Below are positions 8,297-15,707 of a stretch of 46,406 bases of DNA, in pieces; positions within the stretch are counted from its first letter, which is position 1; the number at the start of each line of letters is the position of its first letter. Under the pieces are notes generated by a model. It made no database searches. It saw only the letters and a program-made list of their open reading frames with translations, and had not been told where the DNA came from. Made by a program: the position numbers and the translations under genes. Origin of the DNA: DASXMR01 sp036495525 (GTDB lineage: Bacteria > Actinomycetota > Actinomycetes > Streptosporangiales > Streptosporangiaceae); NCBI GenBank assembly GCA_036495525.1, contig DASXMR010000014.1:1-46406 (forward strand), written 5' to 3'.

Positions 8297-9222
8297 GCGG
8301 CCTCCCTGGACGCCCGGTTGGTCGCGACCACGTAGTAGACCATCGGCGCGATCAGCACGAGCAGCACGCCGACCGAGAGCACCGCGCCCTGGCCCTGAAA
8401 CGCTGGCGTCGACAGGTCCTGGTTGATCACGTTGCCGAGCATGGCTGTGCCCGGCGTGCCGGACATCAGCTGATTGGTGAAGTAGTCGCCGAGCATCGGC
8501 AGCACCGTGATCAGCATGCCGGTCAGGATTGGCTGCCGGGACAATGGCAGTGTGACCCGGATGAACGTGGCGATCCGGCCGAGCCCGAGATCCCGGCCGG
8601 CTTCCAGCAGCGCCGGGTCGATCCGGTCCAGGCCCGCATACAGCACCAGGATCAGGTACGGGATGTAGCCGTAGGTAAGCCCGAGCACGACCGCGTAGGA
8701 GTGCCCGCCCAGGAAGTTGATCGGGCTGCCGATCAGGTGCAGCGAGGTAAGCGCCTTGTTGACGTAGCCGTCGGTCTGGAGCAGCCCGATCCAGGCGAGC
8801 ATGCGCATCATGAAGCTGATCCAGAATGGGGCGATGAGCAGCACGAGGAACAGCGCCTTGCGCCGGCCGGCGAACCTGGCCACGAAGTAAGCAGCCGGGT
8901 AGCCGATCACCAGGCACAGGATCGAAGCCGCCGCGGTGTAGGTCACCGTCCTGAGGATGATCGGATAGGCGCCGTTGGCAATGAAGGTGTCCCACGCCTG
9001 CACCAGGTTCGTCGTGCTCCAGTGCAGCGGGTTCCAGGCGGGGATCGGCGTGCCGAATAGCTGGTTCAGCTGCCCGGCGGCGATCGCGAGCACGGAGTAG
9101 AAGGGCACGACGAACAGCAGGAATAGCCAGATGATGCCGGGAGCCGCCAGGGCTGCCCAGAACAGCCGACGCGGCCCGGTTGCCGCTTCCTTGCGCCTGA
9201 CCAGGCTGCTGCGCAGTGCCAC
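8293..9222 (-). CDS. potB: ABC transporter permease, PotB type
   Basis: A 309-residue membrane protein with a first transmembrane helix at about 23-45 (LFWAALAAPGIIWLFLLFVV) and five more, typical of the PotB/MalF-like inner-membrane permeases. The EAA motif reads LEAGRDLGLGRIATFIRVTL. It begins 8 nt after the binding-protein gene and overlaps potC by 4 nt, so potD-potB-potC is one operon. Together with PotC and the PotA ATPase it should import the ligand bound by the lipoprotein upstream. Confidence 0.9.
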   Translation of the reverse strand: MALRSSLVRRKEAATGPRRLFWAALAAPGIIWLFLLFVVPFYSVLAIAAGQLNQLFGTPIPAWNPLHWSTTNLVQAWDTFIANGAYPIILRTVTYTAAASILCLVIGYPAAYFVARFAGRRKALFLVLLIAPFWISFMMRMLAWIGLLQTDGYVNKALTSLHLIGSPINFLGGHSYAVVLGLTYGYIPYLILVLYAGLDRIDPALLEAGRDLGLGRIATFIRVTLPLSRQPILTGMLITVLPMLGDYFTNQLMSGTPGTAMLGNVINQDLSTPAFQGQGAVLSVGVLLVLIAPMVYYVVATNRASREAA

Positions 9223-9230
9223 GAGGCTGC

Positions 9231-10517
9231 CTAGATGCCCGCGCTGACAGTCTGCCAGGCTTGCTGCCAGAGCTGGTCGGTCGCGATCGGCAGCTGCAGC
9301 TCGCTCACCCCTCGGCGGAAGTAGGACGGCAGGACGACGGTGGACATCAGGCTCTTCGGCAGGATGCCGTCGCTGACCAGGCGCTGCGGAGTCACGCCCT
9401 CGACGGGTTGCATGTACCCGTTGTAGCTGATGTTGGTCAGCACGTTCGGCAGGTCCTCGAGGTAGTTGAGCAGGAGGTGGGCGAGCACCGGGTTTTTAGC
9501 GCCGCGCAGCACCGTGTTGGTGTCGTTGGCCACCGGGCCCTTGCCGTCGGTCGGGAACCAGTACCCGACCACGTCAACCGGGACGCCCTTCTGCATGTAG
9601 GCGGCGGCCGCCGCGATGTCACCGGACCAGGCGTGGTGGATCCAGGCCTGGCCGCCCGGGATCTCGGTGTAGTCGTTGTTGTTGATCCGCACGTTGGTCA
9701 GTGCCGACAGTTCCTTCAGCGCCTGCTGGGAGGCCGAGATCTGAGCCGGGTTAGTGGTATTGAGGTCGAAGATCCCGTTTTTCATCAGTCCCAGGCTGAT
9801 CCCCTCGCGGTAGTCATCGAGGATCGCGACCTTGCCCTTGTACTTTCCCTGCCACGGCATCGCCCACGGGTTGCTCATGGTGTTCGGATCCTCGGGCACG
9901 TGATCCTTGCGCCATGCGATGCCGGTCGTGTAGATCGTGTACGGGACCGTGTACTGCCAGCGCTGGTCGTAGAACGGGTTGGTGAAATCCGTCCAGGTCT
10001 GCCCGATGTTCGTGATGTAGCTATGGTTCAGCGGCTGGATCAGCTTCTGGTAGACCAGGCGGCCGAGCACGTCGACGGTCACGCCCATGAACACGTCGAA
10101 GTTCACCTGCCCGCTGGCCAGCTTGGCCAGCGCCTCGTTCATGGTGTTGAACGTCGTGACCTGGACGTTGCAGTTGTACTTCTTGGCGAAGTCGTTGAGG
10201 CACTTCTGGTTGACGTACGCGACCCAGTTGAAGATCTTGAGCGTCGCGCCCTTCTCCGGGGTGAGGCCGCTCTTGATCGGCTGGTTGTCCGTGAATAGCG
10301 GCCAGGTCACGGGGTTGTTCGGCCGGGGAAGCGGCAGCGCCTTGCTGCTAGCGTTCGCCGCGCCGCCGGCCGTGCCGCTGCAGGCGGCCAGCAGCGAGCC
10401 GAGGGTTCCGGCGCTGCCGATGGCAGCTCCGGCGCCGAGGCTCGACCGAAGGAAATCGCGCCGTGGCAGCACCGGGCGCGGCGGTCGTCCATCCCGCCAG
10501 CCTTCTCTGGGATGCAT
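9231..10517 (-). CDS. potD: ABC transporter substrate-binding lipoprotein, PotD type
   Basis: 428 residues. The N-terminus has a twin-arginine motif (RRDFLRSSLG, from residue 19) and a lipobox LLAACSG with the lipidated Cys at 46, so it is probably exported folded by Tat and anchored outside the membrane. The mature part is a PotD/PotF-like periplasmic-binding-protein fold: LKIFNWVAYVNQ, then FNTMNEALAKLASGQVNFDV, and a later AWIHHAWSGD. These are features of polyamine-type binders, but the ligand-contacting acidic residues cannot be assigned by eye. Operator 2 lies about 32 nt upstream of the start. The aminotransferase gene ends 257 bp upstream on the same strand, so readthrough plus an internal regulated promoter is likely. 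Confidence 0.88.
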   Translation of the reverse strand: MHPREGWRDGRPPRPVLPRRDFLRSSLGAGAAIGSAGTLGSLLAACSGTAGGAANASSKALPLPRPNNPVTWPLFTDNQPIKSGLTPEKGATLKIFNWVAYVNQKCLNDFAKKYNCNVQVTTFNTMNEALAKLASGQVNFDVFMGVTVDVLGRLVYQKLIQPLNHSYITNIGQTWTDFTNPFYDQRWQYTVPYTIYTTGIAWRKDHVPEDPNTMSNPWAMPWQGKYKGKVAILDDYREGISLGLMKNGIFDLNTTNPAQISASQQALKELSALTNVRINNNDYTEIPGGQAWIHHAWSGDIAAAAAYMQKGVPVDVVGYWFPTDGKGPVANDTNTVLRGAKNPVLAHLLLNYLEDLPNVLTNISYNGYMQPVEGVTPQRLVSDGILPKSLMSTVVLPSYFRRGVSELQLPIATDQLWQQAWQTVSAGI

Positions 10518-10548
10518 GCGGCATCACCCCGATCCTGGTTACCCGTCC

Positions 10549-10566
10549 TGACTGAACGGTCCGTCA
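10549..10566. promoter_or_regulatory. Imperfect inverted-repeat operator 2 upstream of potD
   Basis: TGACTGAACGGTCCGTCA keeps the dyad of operators 1 and 3 apart from two unpaired positions. A -35-like TTGACG on the minus strand (10562-10567) overlaps its edge, so binding would interfere with potD transcription. A clear -10 at 17 nt is not seen; GGTAAC is the nearest candidate. The rest of the 257-bp gap (10518-10774) has an AT-rich run near 10670-10682 and a weak GCGCTT/AAGCGC pair that may terminate the aminotransferase transcript. Confidence 0.5.
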
Positions 10567-10774
10567 ATACCTTTACTCCCAGTGGATCTCTGACACAAGG
10601 CCTTCCGGGTAACAGCCAGGTCATGCCGGTCGCCGAGCTGCTGCCTGACCCGTCATTTCCTGGATAGAGTTTTCGATTTTAACTCGCAGCGCTTGCCTTC
10701 ACGCCGCGGGTAAGGTCGGCATAACCTGCTGAAGCGCACTTTCTGCCACCCTGGCGCCCGCGACCCGGCACGAC

Positions 10775-12211
10775 TCATGGCTCGATCGCGGCCGCGAAGG
10801 CAGCGAAGTTGGCGATGAATCTATCGATGTCTGATTCGTCGTGCTGGACCGAGATCAGCCACTGCTCGATCTTCCCCCACGGTGGCAGGAACACCCCGCC
10901 GTTGTGCTGGTACAGCCAGTGCGCGTGGCTGAAGGAGTCGTCCAGGCCGAGGAAGCCGCGGAAGTTCGTGACCGGCTCGGCGGAGAAGACCACGCAGCCC
11001 TTGGCGCCGGCGGACACGACTTGCGCCCGGAGGCCGTTCTTGCTGATCTCGCTTGTCAGCCCGGCGACCGCGCGCTGCCGCAGCGACTCGATCCGCCGGT
11101 AGGCGTCAGGCGTGGCGACCTCGCAGAGCATCGCCCGGGCGGCGGCCATCGCCAGCGGGTTGCCGTTGAAGGTGCCCACCATCTCGTAGTCGCCGTTGGC
11201 CACGTGGCCCATCACCTCGGCGGTGCCGCCGATCGCGGCCACGGCAACTCCGCCGCCGATGGCCTTGGCCAGCGTCACGATGTCCGGCGTCACGCCGGTC
11301 AGCGCCGTCGCGCCGCCGGGACCAGCCGTCAGGCCGGTCTTGACCTCGTCGAAGGTCAGCAGGGCGCCGTGCGCGTGCAGCAGGTCCTTAAGGCCGGCCA
11401 GGTAGCCGGGCTCGGGCAGAATGATGCCCGCGTTCATCATGATCGGCTCGATGATCATCCCGGCGAAGCCGCCCGGCTGCTCAGCAAGCAGCCGCCGCAC
11501 GGCGTCCAGGTCGTTGTAGCCGACCACCCTGGTCAGGTCGGTGATCGCGGCCGGGATGCCGGTGCTTGACGGCACCGAGGCTGGCCGGTCAGCCGGCCCC
11601 ATCTCGTCCTCGTCCTCCGGGCAGACCGATACCTGCACCGAGTCGTGATGGCCGTGGTAGCAGCCCTCGACCTTGATGATCGCGTCCCGGCCGGTGATCG
11701 CGCGCATCAGGTGCACCGCGTCCATGGTGGCCTCGGTGCCCGAGTTCGCGAAGCGCCACTGCGGCAGGCCGAAGCGGCGGCCAAGCTCCTCCGCGACGAT
11801 GATCGCGCTGCGGGTGGGCTGGGCGAAGTGAGTGCCAAGCGCGGTCTGGCAGCGGACCGCTTCCACGATGGCCGGGTGCGCATGGCCGGCCAGCGCCGCG
11901 CCGTACCCGCCGTGCAGGTCGACGTACTCGTTGCCGTCCACGTCGTAGATCTTGGAGCCCTTGCCGTGGCTGAGCCACACCGGCTGCGGGCGGGTGATCT
12001 GCCAGCTGGAGGTCACCCCGCCGGCCAGCGCGCCGCTAGCCCGCGCCGCCAGCCGGGCCGACTCCGGCTGGCGGCGGACGAAGATCTCCTCCTGCCGGGC
12101 GATGACTTCCTCGACGCTGGCCCGGCCAGGCCGGGCGGGCGCCTGGGTGCCGGTCACGGGAGCTGCTGGCTGGGCGGAGAGGTCTAGTTCAGGGGCCTGT
12201 CTGGCGGCCAT
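10775..12211 (-). CDS. Class III PLP aminotransferase (glutamate-1-semialdehyde aminomutase-like)
   Basis: 478 residues from the ATG at 12211, chosen because GAGGAG precedes it by 7 nt; a GTG at 12226 would put that site inside the gene. Fold-type I motifs are clear: HGGYGAALAGHAHPAI early, FANSGTEATMDAVHLMRAIT for phosphate binding, GCYHGHHDS for the ring-stacking region, LTFDEVKTG with the Asp that pairs with the pyridine nitrogen, and LAKAIGGG with the Schiff-base Lys. GSAM-like members include omega-amino acid and amine transaminases as well as the haem enzyme. No haem genes are nearby and the gene has operator 3 at its promoter, so a catabolic amine or amino-acid transaminase is more likely. 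It points toward potDBC on the same strand and may lead that operon. Confidence 0.85.
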   Translation of the reverse strand: MAARQAPELDLSAQPAAPVTGTQAPARPGRASVEEVIARQEEIFVRRQPESARLAARASGALAGGVTSSWQITRPQPVWLSHGKGSKIYDVDGNEYVDLHGGYGAALAGHAHPAIVEAVRCQTALGTHFAQPTRSAIIVAEELGRRFGLPQWRFANSGTEATMDAVHLMRAITGRDAIIKVEGCYHGHHDSVQVSVCPEDEDEMGPADRPASVPSSTGIPAAITDLTRVVGYNDLDAVRRLLAEQPGGFAGMIIEPIMMNAGIILPEPGYLAGLKDLLHAHGALLTFDEVKTGLTAGPGGATALTGVTPDIVTLAKAIGGGVAVAAIGGTAEVMGHVANGDYEMVGTFNGNPLAMAAARAMLCEVATPDAYRRIESLRQRAVAGLTSEISKNGLRAQVVSAGAKGCVVFSAEPVTNFRGFLGLDDSFSHAHWLYQHNGGVFLPPWGKIEQWLISVQHDESDIDRFIANFAAFAAAIEP

Positions 12212-12232
12212 GATCGCGCTCCTCACGCATTT

Positions 12233-12248
12233 GACTGAACATTCAGTC
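12233..12248. promoter_or_regulatory. Inverted-repeat operator 3 upstream of the aminotransferase
   Basis: GACTGAACATTCAGTC is the exact reverse complement of operator 1. On the minus strand it overlaps the TAGACT -10 in the same register as at 5380, and it sits about 20 nt upstream of the aminotransferase start. Confidence 0.75.
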
Positions 12249-12274
12249 TACGGAGAGGCGGCACGGTCGGGCAA
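12245..12274 (-). promoter_or_regulatory. Predicted promoter of the aminotransferase gene
   Basis: Minus-strand TTGCCC (12269-12274) and TAGACT (12245-12250) are spaced 18 nt. The -10 and its overlap with the operator repeat the arrangement at the FAD oxidoreductase promoter. Confidence 0.5.
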
Positions 12275-12311
12275 GGTGCGCCGGCACCACGCGCACGAGC
12301 ACCCGGAGTGC

Positions 12312-12749
12312 ATGAGCGCCGGACTGAGCGAGGACCGGACGCCTTGGCCTGGCTCGACCTGGCTGGACCGCCGCCCTGGCTGCGCTGTCGAGGTCCCCCG
12401 GCTGCGCCAGGACCTGGCGGTGCTGCCCGACCTCGTCGACGCCGGCATCGCCGAGTTCTGCGCCCTGGTCCTGGCAGGCAGGATCGACCCGGCCACCGAG
12501 CACATCCTGTGCCACTACAGCGCGGAGCACTTCCGCGCCAAGCTCTTCACCCGGCTGCGCGAGGCCGGCTATCCGCCCGACGAGCGGCGCTGGTTCACCA
12601 ACCTGCACACCGCCGGCAACACCGGCGCGGCCAGCATCTTCGCGCAAGGTCCGAGCCAGACCGAGTCGGCGCTGTCAACGCGCGGCCGGCCTGGGCCTCG
12701 CGACGGTCAGGGCGTCTGGAGGTGCTGCAGGGGCTGCTGGAGGAGCTGA
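12312..12749 (+). pseudogene. Ketoacyl-ACP synthase III-like fragment
   Basis: The frame encodes only the C-terminal third of a FabH-like thiolase-fold enzyme. It shows a helical stretch with HYSAEHFRAKLFTRLREAGY, which would hold the active-site His, then RRWFTNLHTAGNTGAASIFA with the active-site Asn in GNTGAAS. These are hallmarks of the ketoacyl synthase III/StlD-type family. The N-terminal half with the catalytic Cys is absent, and after about 12648 the similarity stops; the expected C-terminal helix is replaced by unrelated residues. No Shine-Dalgarno sequence is seen before the ATG at 12312. I read it as a decayed remnant left between the aminotransferase promoter and the lipoprotein gene, overlapping the 3' end of the latter. 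A short standalone protein is the less likely alternative. Confidence 0.55.
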
Positions 12750-12994
12750 GCCAGCAGCTTCCTGACCTCAGCGTTGTTCAGCTTCTTGCACGCTTGCGGC
12801 GGCAGGATCTTCAGCTTGCCGGTTTCGTCGGAGGTCCTGAGGTCACGCTCGATGGCTGACTTGCAGGAGACGATCTGCTGCGCCCTCGACTGCACGCCGC
12901 AGCCGCAGAGCAGCGCGATGCCGACGGCGGCAGCCAGCGCCGGGCCGGCCTGGCGCAGCAGGGTGCCCGGTGCCGGGCGGGGGAGCGCGAGCAT
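12707..12994 (-). CDS. Small putative lipoprotein, unknown function
   Basis: 95 residues from the ATG at 12994. A hydrophobic signal (ALAAAVGIALLCGCG) ends in a lipobox-like LCGCG, so the protein is probably lipidated and placed outside the membrane. The short mature part contains two further Cys residues (VSCKSAIERD and PPQACKKLNN) that could pair, and ends with a Leu/Gln-rich helix (LLAQLLQQPLQHL). I do not recognise the family. An in-frame start at 13066 would add 24 residues and overlap the flavodoxin-like gene on the other strand, so I prefer the internal ATG. It is divergent from that gene, 38 bp away. Confidence 0.55.
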   Translation of the reverse strand: MLALPRPAPGTLLRQAGPALAAAVGIALLCGCGVQSRAQQIVSCKSAIERDLRTSDETGKLKILPPQACKKLNNAEVRKLLAQLLQQPLQHLQTP

Positions 12995-13032
12995 GGCATG
13001 GAGCTTAGCGGCGGCCGTTAGGCTCGGCGGTG

Positions 13033-13503
13033 ATGCCGAGGCTGCTGGTCGTTCACCACACGCCATCGCCGGCCATGCAGGAAATGCTGGAGGCGGTGCT
13101 GGCCGGGGCGGGGCACGAGGAGATCGAGGACGTCGAGGTGGAGGTGCGGCCGGCGCTGACGGCCGGCGCGGCTGACGTGCTGGCAGCCGACGGCTACCTG
13201 CTGGGCACGCCGGCCAACATCGGCTACATGTCGGGCGCGCTGAAGCACTTCTTCGACGGCATCTACTACCCGTGCCTGCAGGCCACCCGGCGCCGGCCCT
13301 ACGGTCTTTACGTGCACGGCGCGAGCGATACCGGCGGCGCGGTGCGCGCGGTGGAGTCGATCACCGCCGGGCTGCAGTGGCGCCAGGCCAGGCCGCCGGT
13401 GTGCGTAGTCGGCCCGCCGGGCCGGGAAGACCTGGAGGCGTGCCTCGAGCTGGGTGGCATCGTCGCGGCTGAGCTGTCGGCGGCTGCGCAGGGCGCTAGC
13501 TGA
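13033..13503 (+). CDS. Flavodoxin-like / NADPH-dependent FMN reductase family protein
   Basis: 156 residues from the ATG at 13033 (a GTG codon lies directly before it). The N-terminal beta strand and phosphate loop read LLVVHHTPSPAMQEM, which fits the FMN phosphate-binding loop of the flavodoxin_2/WrbA-like fold. The second FMN loop is GYLLGTPANIGYMSGALKHF, typical of this family. Members reduce quinones, nitro compounds or metals, or carry electrons, with FMN as cofactor; no specific partner is evident. The kinase-like gene begins 7 nt downstream, so the two are probably co-transcribed. Cytoplasmic. Confidence 0.82.
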   Translation: MPRLLVVHHTPSPAMQEMLEAVLAGAGHEEIEDVEVEVRPALTAGAADVLAADGYLLGTPANIGYMSGALKHFFDGIYYPCLQATRRRPYGLYVHGASDTGGAVRAVESITAGLQWRQARPPVCVVGPPGREDLEACLELGGIVAAELSAAAQGAS

Positions 13504-13510
13504 GGCGGCC

Positions 13511-14434
13511 GTGATCGTCACCGTCACTCTCGACCCCGCGCTGCATGTTCAATATCAGGCAGAACGAATAGCCTGGGGCGGCTCCAACCAGGTAAGGCGG
13601 GTCAGGCACCGGGCTGGCGGCCGCGGCCTGGCGGTCGCCAGGGTGCTGCACACGTTCGGGCACGACGTCATGGCGGCCGGGCTGGCCGGCGGCACAGCCG
13701 GGGAGCTGCTGCGCTCGGAGCTGGCCGCGGCCGGCGTGGCGACTCAGTTCACCCGGATAGCGATGGAGTCCCGGCGGGTCGTCGAGGTGCGCGACGGCTC
13801 GCGTCAGGACGCCACGACGTTCAGCGAGCCCGCGCCGTACATCACCACCGAGGAGCTGGGCAGGCTGGCCGCCGACTACCGGGCGCTGCTGGACGGGGCC
13901 AGCGCCGCGGTGCTCTGCGGCGGCCTGCCGTCCGGCCTGCCAGCGGAAACCTACGCCTCCCTGGCCAGCTACGCCGCCGAAGCCGGCGTTCCGGTCGTGC
14001 TGGACGCCGGCGGCGAGGTGCTGCGGCATGCCCTCGGCCGTCGGCCTGCGCTGGCCATCCCCGAGGACGGCGAGTCAGCTGATCCGGCCGCTGCCGTCGC
14101 GGCTGGAGCCAGCGCCGCCGCGGTGCTGTCTGGCGGGGAAGTGCAGGTCGCCACCGGGGACGGGCGTTGGCTGGCGCAGCTGGCACGGCCGCTCGGCCCC
14201 GGCGAGCTGGGCCGGCCGGCGTCTGGCCCGTGCCCGGCTGAGGCCTGGCCCAGCGGCTGGCGGGATGCGCTGGTAGCCGGGTTCGTCCCTGGCATCGTGC
14301 TCGGCTGGTCGTGGCCGGAGTCGCTCGTCCACGCGGTCGCGATGGCGACGGCGGCCGGCCAGGACGGCGAGATCGACCTGGTCAGGTACGAGTCCCAGCT
14401 AGCGGCCGTGCGGGTGCGCGAGGCAGCCAGCTGA
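13511..14434 (+). CDS. Divergent PfkB-family sugar kinase-like protein
   Basis: 307 residues from GTG 13511, with GAGG upstream. The layout is that of 1-phosphofructokinase/tagatose-6-phosphate kinases: MIVTVTLDPALHVQY at the start, a Gly pair in RAGGRGLAVARVL, then CGGLPSGLPAETY, and a C-terminal GWRDALVAGF. Several family residues are changed. The usual NPALD reads DPALH (His 12 for Asp), GGKG reads GGRG, and the GAGD anion-hole motif reads GWRD, keeping only the catalytic Asp (252). The mid-domain KPN motif is not seen. Phosphotransfer may therefore be altered or lost. A degraded copy of its 3' end lies about 1.1 kb downstream. Confidence 0.75.
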   Translation: MIVTVTLDPALHVQYQAERIAWGGSNQVRRVRHRAGGRGLAVARVLHTFGHDVMAAGLAGGTAGELLRSELAAAGVATQFTRIAMESRRVVEVRDGSRQDATTFSEPAPYITTEELGRLAADYRALLDGASAAVLCGGLPSGLPAETYASLASYAAEAGVPVVLDAGGEVLRHALGRRPALAIPEDGESADPAAAVAAGASAAAVLSGGEVQVATGDGRWLAQLARPLGPGELGRPASGPCPAEAWPSGWRDALVAGFVPGIVLGWSWPESLVHAVAMATAAGQDGEIDLVRYESQLAAVRVREAAS

Positions 14435-14520
14435 TCGGCCGGCCGCGCCGAGCTGCTCCTCCCAGCTGACCCAGTCAGGCTGGTCGTGGCCATGGCTGAT
14501 GGCCTGCGGTGGCTTCCGGC

Positions 14521-15237
14521 TCAGCCGCTGATCCGGGCATCCAGGAGCGCTATCGCGAGGAACTGGCAGGTCGCGGCGGCGCAGACACAGGCATGAAAGA
14601 CCTCGTGGTAGCCGAAGGCCGCGGGCACCGGGTTGGGTCTGCGCCGGTGGTAGGACAGCGCCCCGGCGCTGTAGAGCAGGCCGCCAGCAATTATCAGCGC
14701 TCCCGGCGCGACGCCGGCGCGCACCCACACAGCCGGCAGCGCGGCCCCGGCTACGACGCCCAGGCCGACGAATGTCGTGCCGACCAGAAGTTCCGGCGCG
14801 CTCATCCAGGCCAGGTGGATCGTGGCGGCAGCCAGCGTGAGCGCCCAGACCACGATGAGCCCGGTCAGGCCGAAGGGGCCGCGCGCAGCCATCAGGAAGA
14901 CCGGGGTGGCGGTGCCCGCGATGAGGAAGAAGATCATCGCGTGGTCCAGCCGCTGCAGGCGCCGACTCCACGCAGACGTCCAGGTGCCGCGGTGATAGAG
15001 GGCACTGACCCCGAACAGCGCGCTGACGCTCAGCACGTAGACGACTACTGCCGAGATCTTCGCGGCCCCGTGTGTGTTGAATACCAGCAGCGGGCCGGCT
15101 ATCAGCGAGGCCTCGAACCAGAGCAGGTGCAGCCAGCCGCGCAGGACTGGCTTGGCGTAGTAGATGCGGCGCCGGGAGTCGTACAGCGCGCCCGCAAGCG
15201 GCGGGGGGGCCGGCGGTGGCGGATCAGCGGCTGTCAA
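14521..15237 (-). CDS. Hemolysin III / PAQR family membrane protein
   Basis: 238 residues with about seven transmembrane helices. Family signatures are present: GVSALYHRGTW after the second helix, LDHAMIFFLIAGTATPVF in the third, and SYHRRRPNPVPAAFGYHEVF with the final FHACV. The conserved Ser, His and Asp residues in these motifs form a metal site related to alkaline ceramidases and adiponectin receptors. The name hemolysin III is historical; bacterial members are linked to membrane lipid or fluidity homeostasis. It converges with the PfkB-like gene, with 86 bp between them, and has a proline-rich N-terminus facing the cytoplasm. Confidence 0.88.
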   Translation of the reverse strand: MTAADPPPPAPPPLAGALYDSRRRIYYAKPVLRGWLHLLWFEASLIAGPLLVFNTHGAAKISAVVVYVLSVSALFGVSALYHRGTWTSAWSRRLQRLDHAMIFFLIAGTATPVFLMAARGPFGLTGLIVVWALTLAAATIHLAWMSAPELLVGTTFVGLGVVAGAALPAVWVRAGVAPGALIIAGGLLYSAGALSYHRRRPNPVPAAFGYHEVFHACVCAAATCQFLAIALLDARISG

Positions 15238-15384
15238 GACGTCCTTGCCTCACCAGGCGGCCCTGACGCCAGCAAGCCGGCCGGCTCGAAACGGCGGCTG
15301 GACAGCGACCTGCGCCCTGGCGGCTGGTCACAACGCACCCGAGGGCACCAGTTCTGCGCCAAAACCAACTCCTACTCCCAGCCT

Positions 15385-15413
15385 GCTCCGCCGCCTCGGT
15401 CGCGAGGCGGAGC
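15385..15413. other. Strong hairpin in the gap
   Basis: GCTCCGCC (15385-15392) pairs with GGCGGAGC (15406-15413), and an alternative register pairs CCGCCTCG with CGAGGCGG around GTCG. The two stems are mutually exclusive. Possible terminator or switch; no U-run follows directly. Confidence 0.45.
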
Positions 15414-15487
15414 TGCCGGGGTCTGGAGCAGCCTTTTCAAGTTACCCCTGCGTGTCGCCTGGTGTCGACGCAAGTGGCCGGCGGTGG

Positions 15488-15574
15488 TGCTGGCCCGAGT
15501 CAGTCGCCCGCGCCGTCGCGATGGCTGCGAAGGCAGGCCAGGACGGTGCCGTCGACCTCGGCAGATACGAAATC
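15488..15574 (+). pseudogene. Remnant of the PfkB-like gene 3' end
   Basis: The frame reads CWPESVARAVAMAAKAGQDG followed by AVDLGRYE. The intact kinase at 13511-14434 has SWPESLVHAVAMATAAGQDG followed by EIDLVRYE. At DNA level the stretch from 15491 matches that from 14312 at roughly three of four bases over about 80 nt, with no gaps. Nothing else of the kinase is recognisable around it, so this is a partial, diverged duplicate. Confidence 0.65.
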
Positions 15575-15707
15575 TCTGCTGGCCAGGTCCGCGGTCAGAC
15601 GGCGCCCGGCCGTGGACCGCGCCGCCGGACGAACTGCCTGGTAGCCGGCCCTCTTCGTAACGGCTTTTTCACGTTAATGATGCACAGACAGGTTTAAGCT
15701 TCCCACC

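Larger units (their letters stand above)
15238..15707. other. 470-bp gap with hairpin and gene remnant
   Basis: No convincing intact gene. It contains a strong hairpin (15385-15413), a degraded kinase 3' end (15488-15574) and a less GC-rich stretch at 15660-15700 that probably holds the promoter of the membrane protein at 15708. One frame on the plus strand stays open through much of the gap and includes the remnant. Confidence 0.6.

Noticed and set aside
8297..8995. Upstream extension of the potC frame
   Set aside because: This part overlaps potB in another frame and reads as Arg/Pro-rich noise; the ATG at 8296 gives a normal 4-nt overlap and a full-length permease.
15238..15697. Complete new gene in the gap after hlyIII
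   Set aside because: The open frame starts antisense to hlyIII, lacks a credible start, and only the short kinase-like segment has recognisable content.
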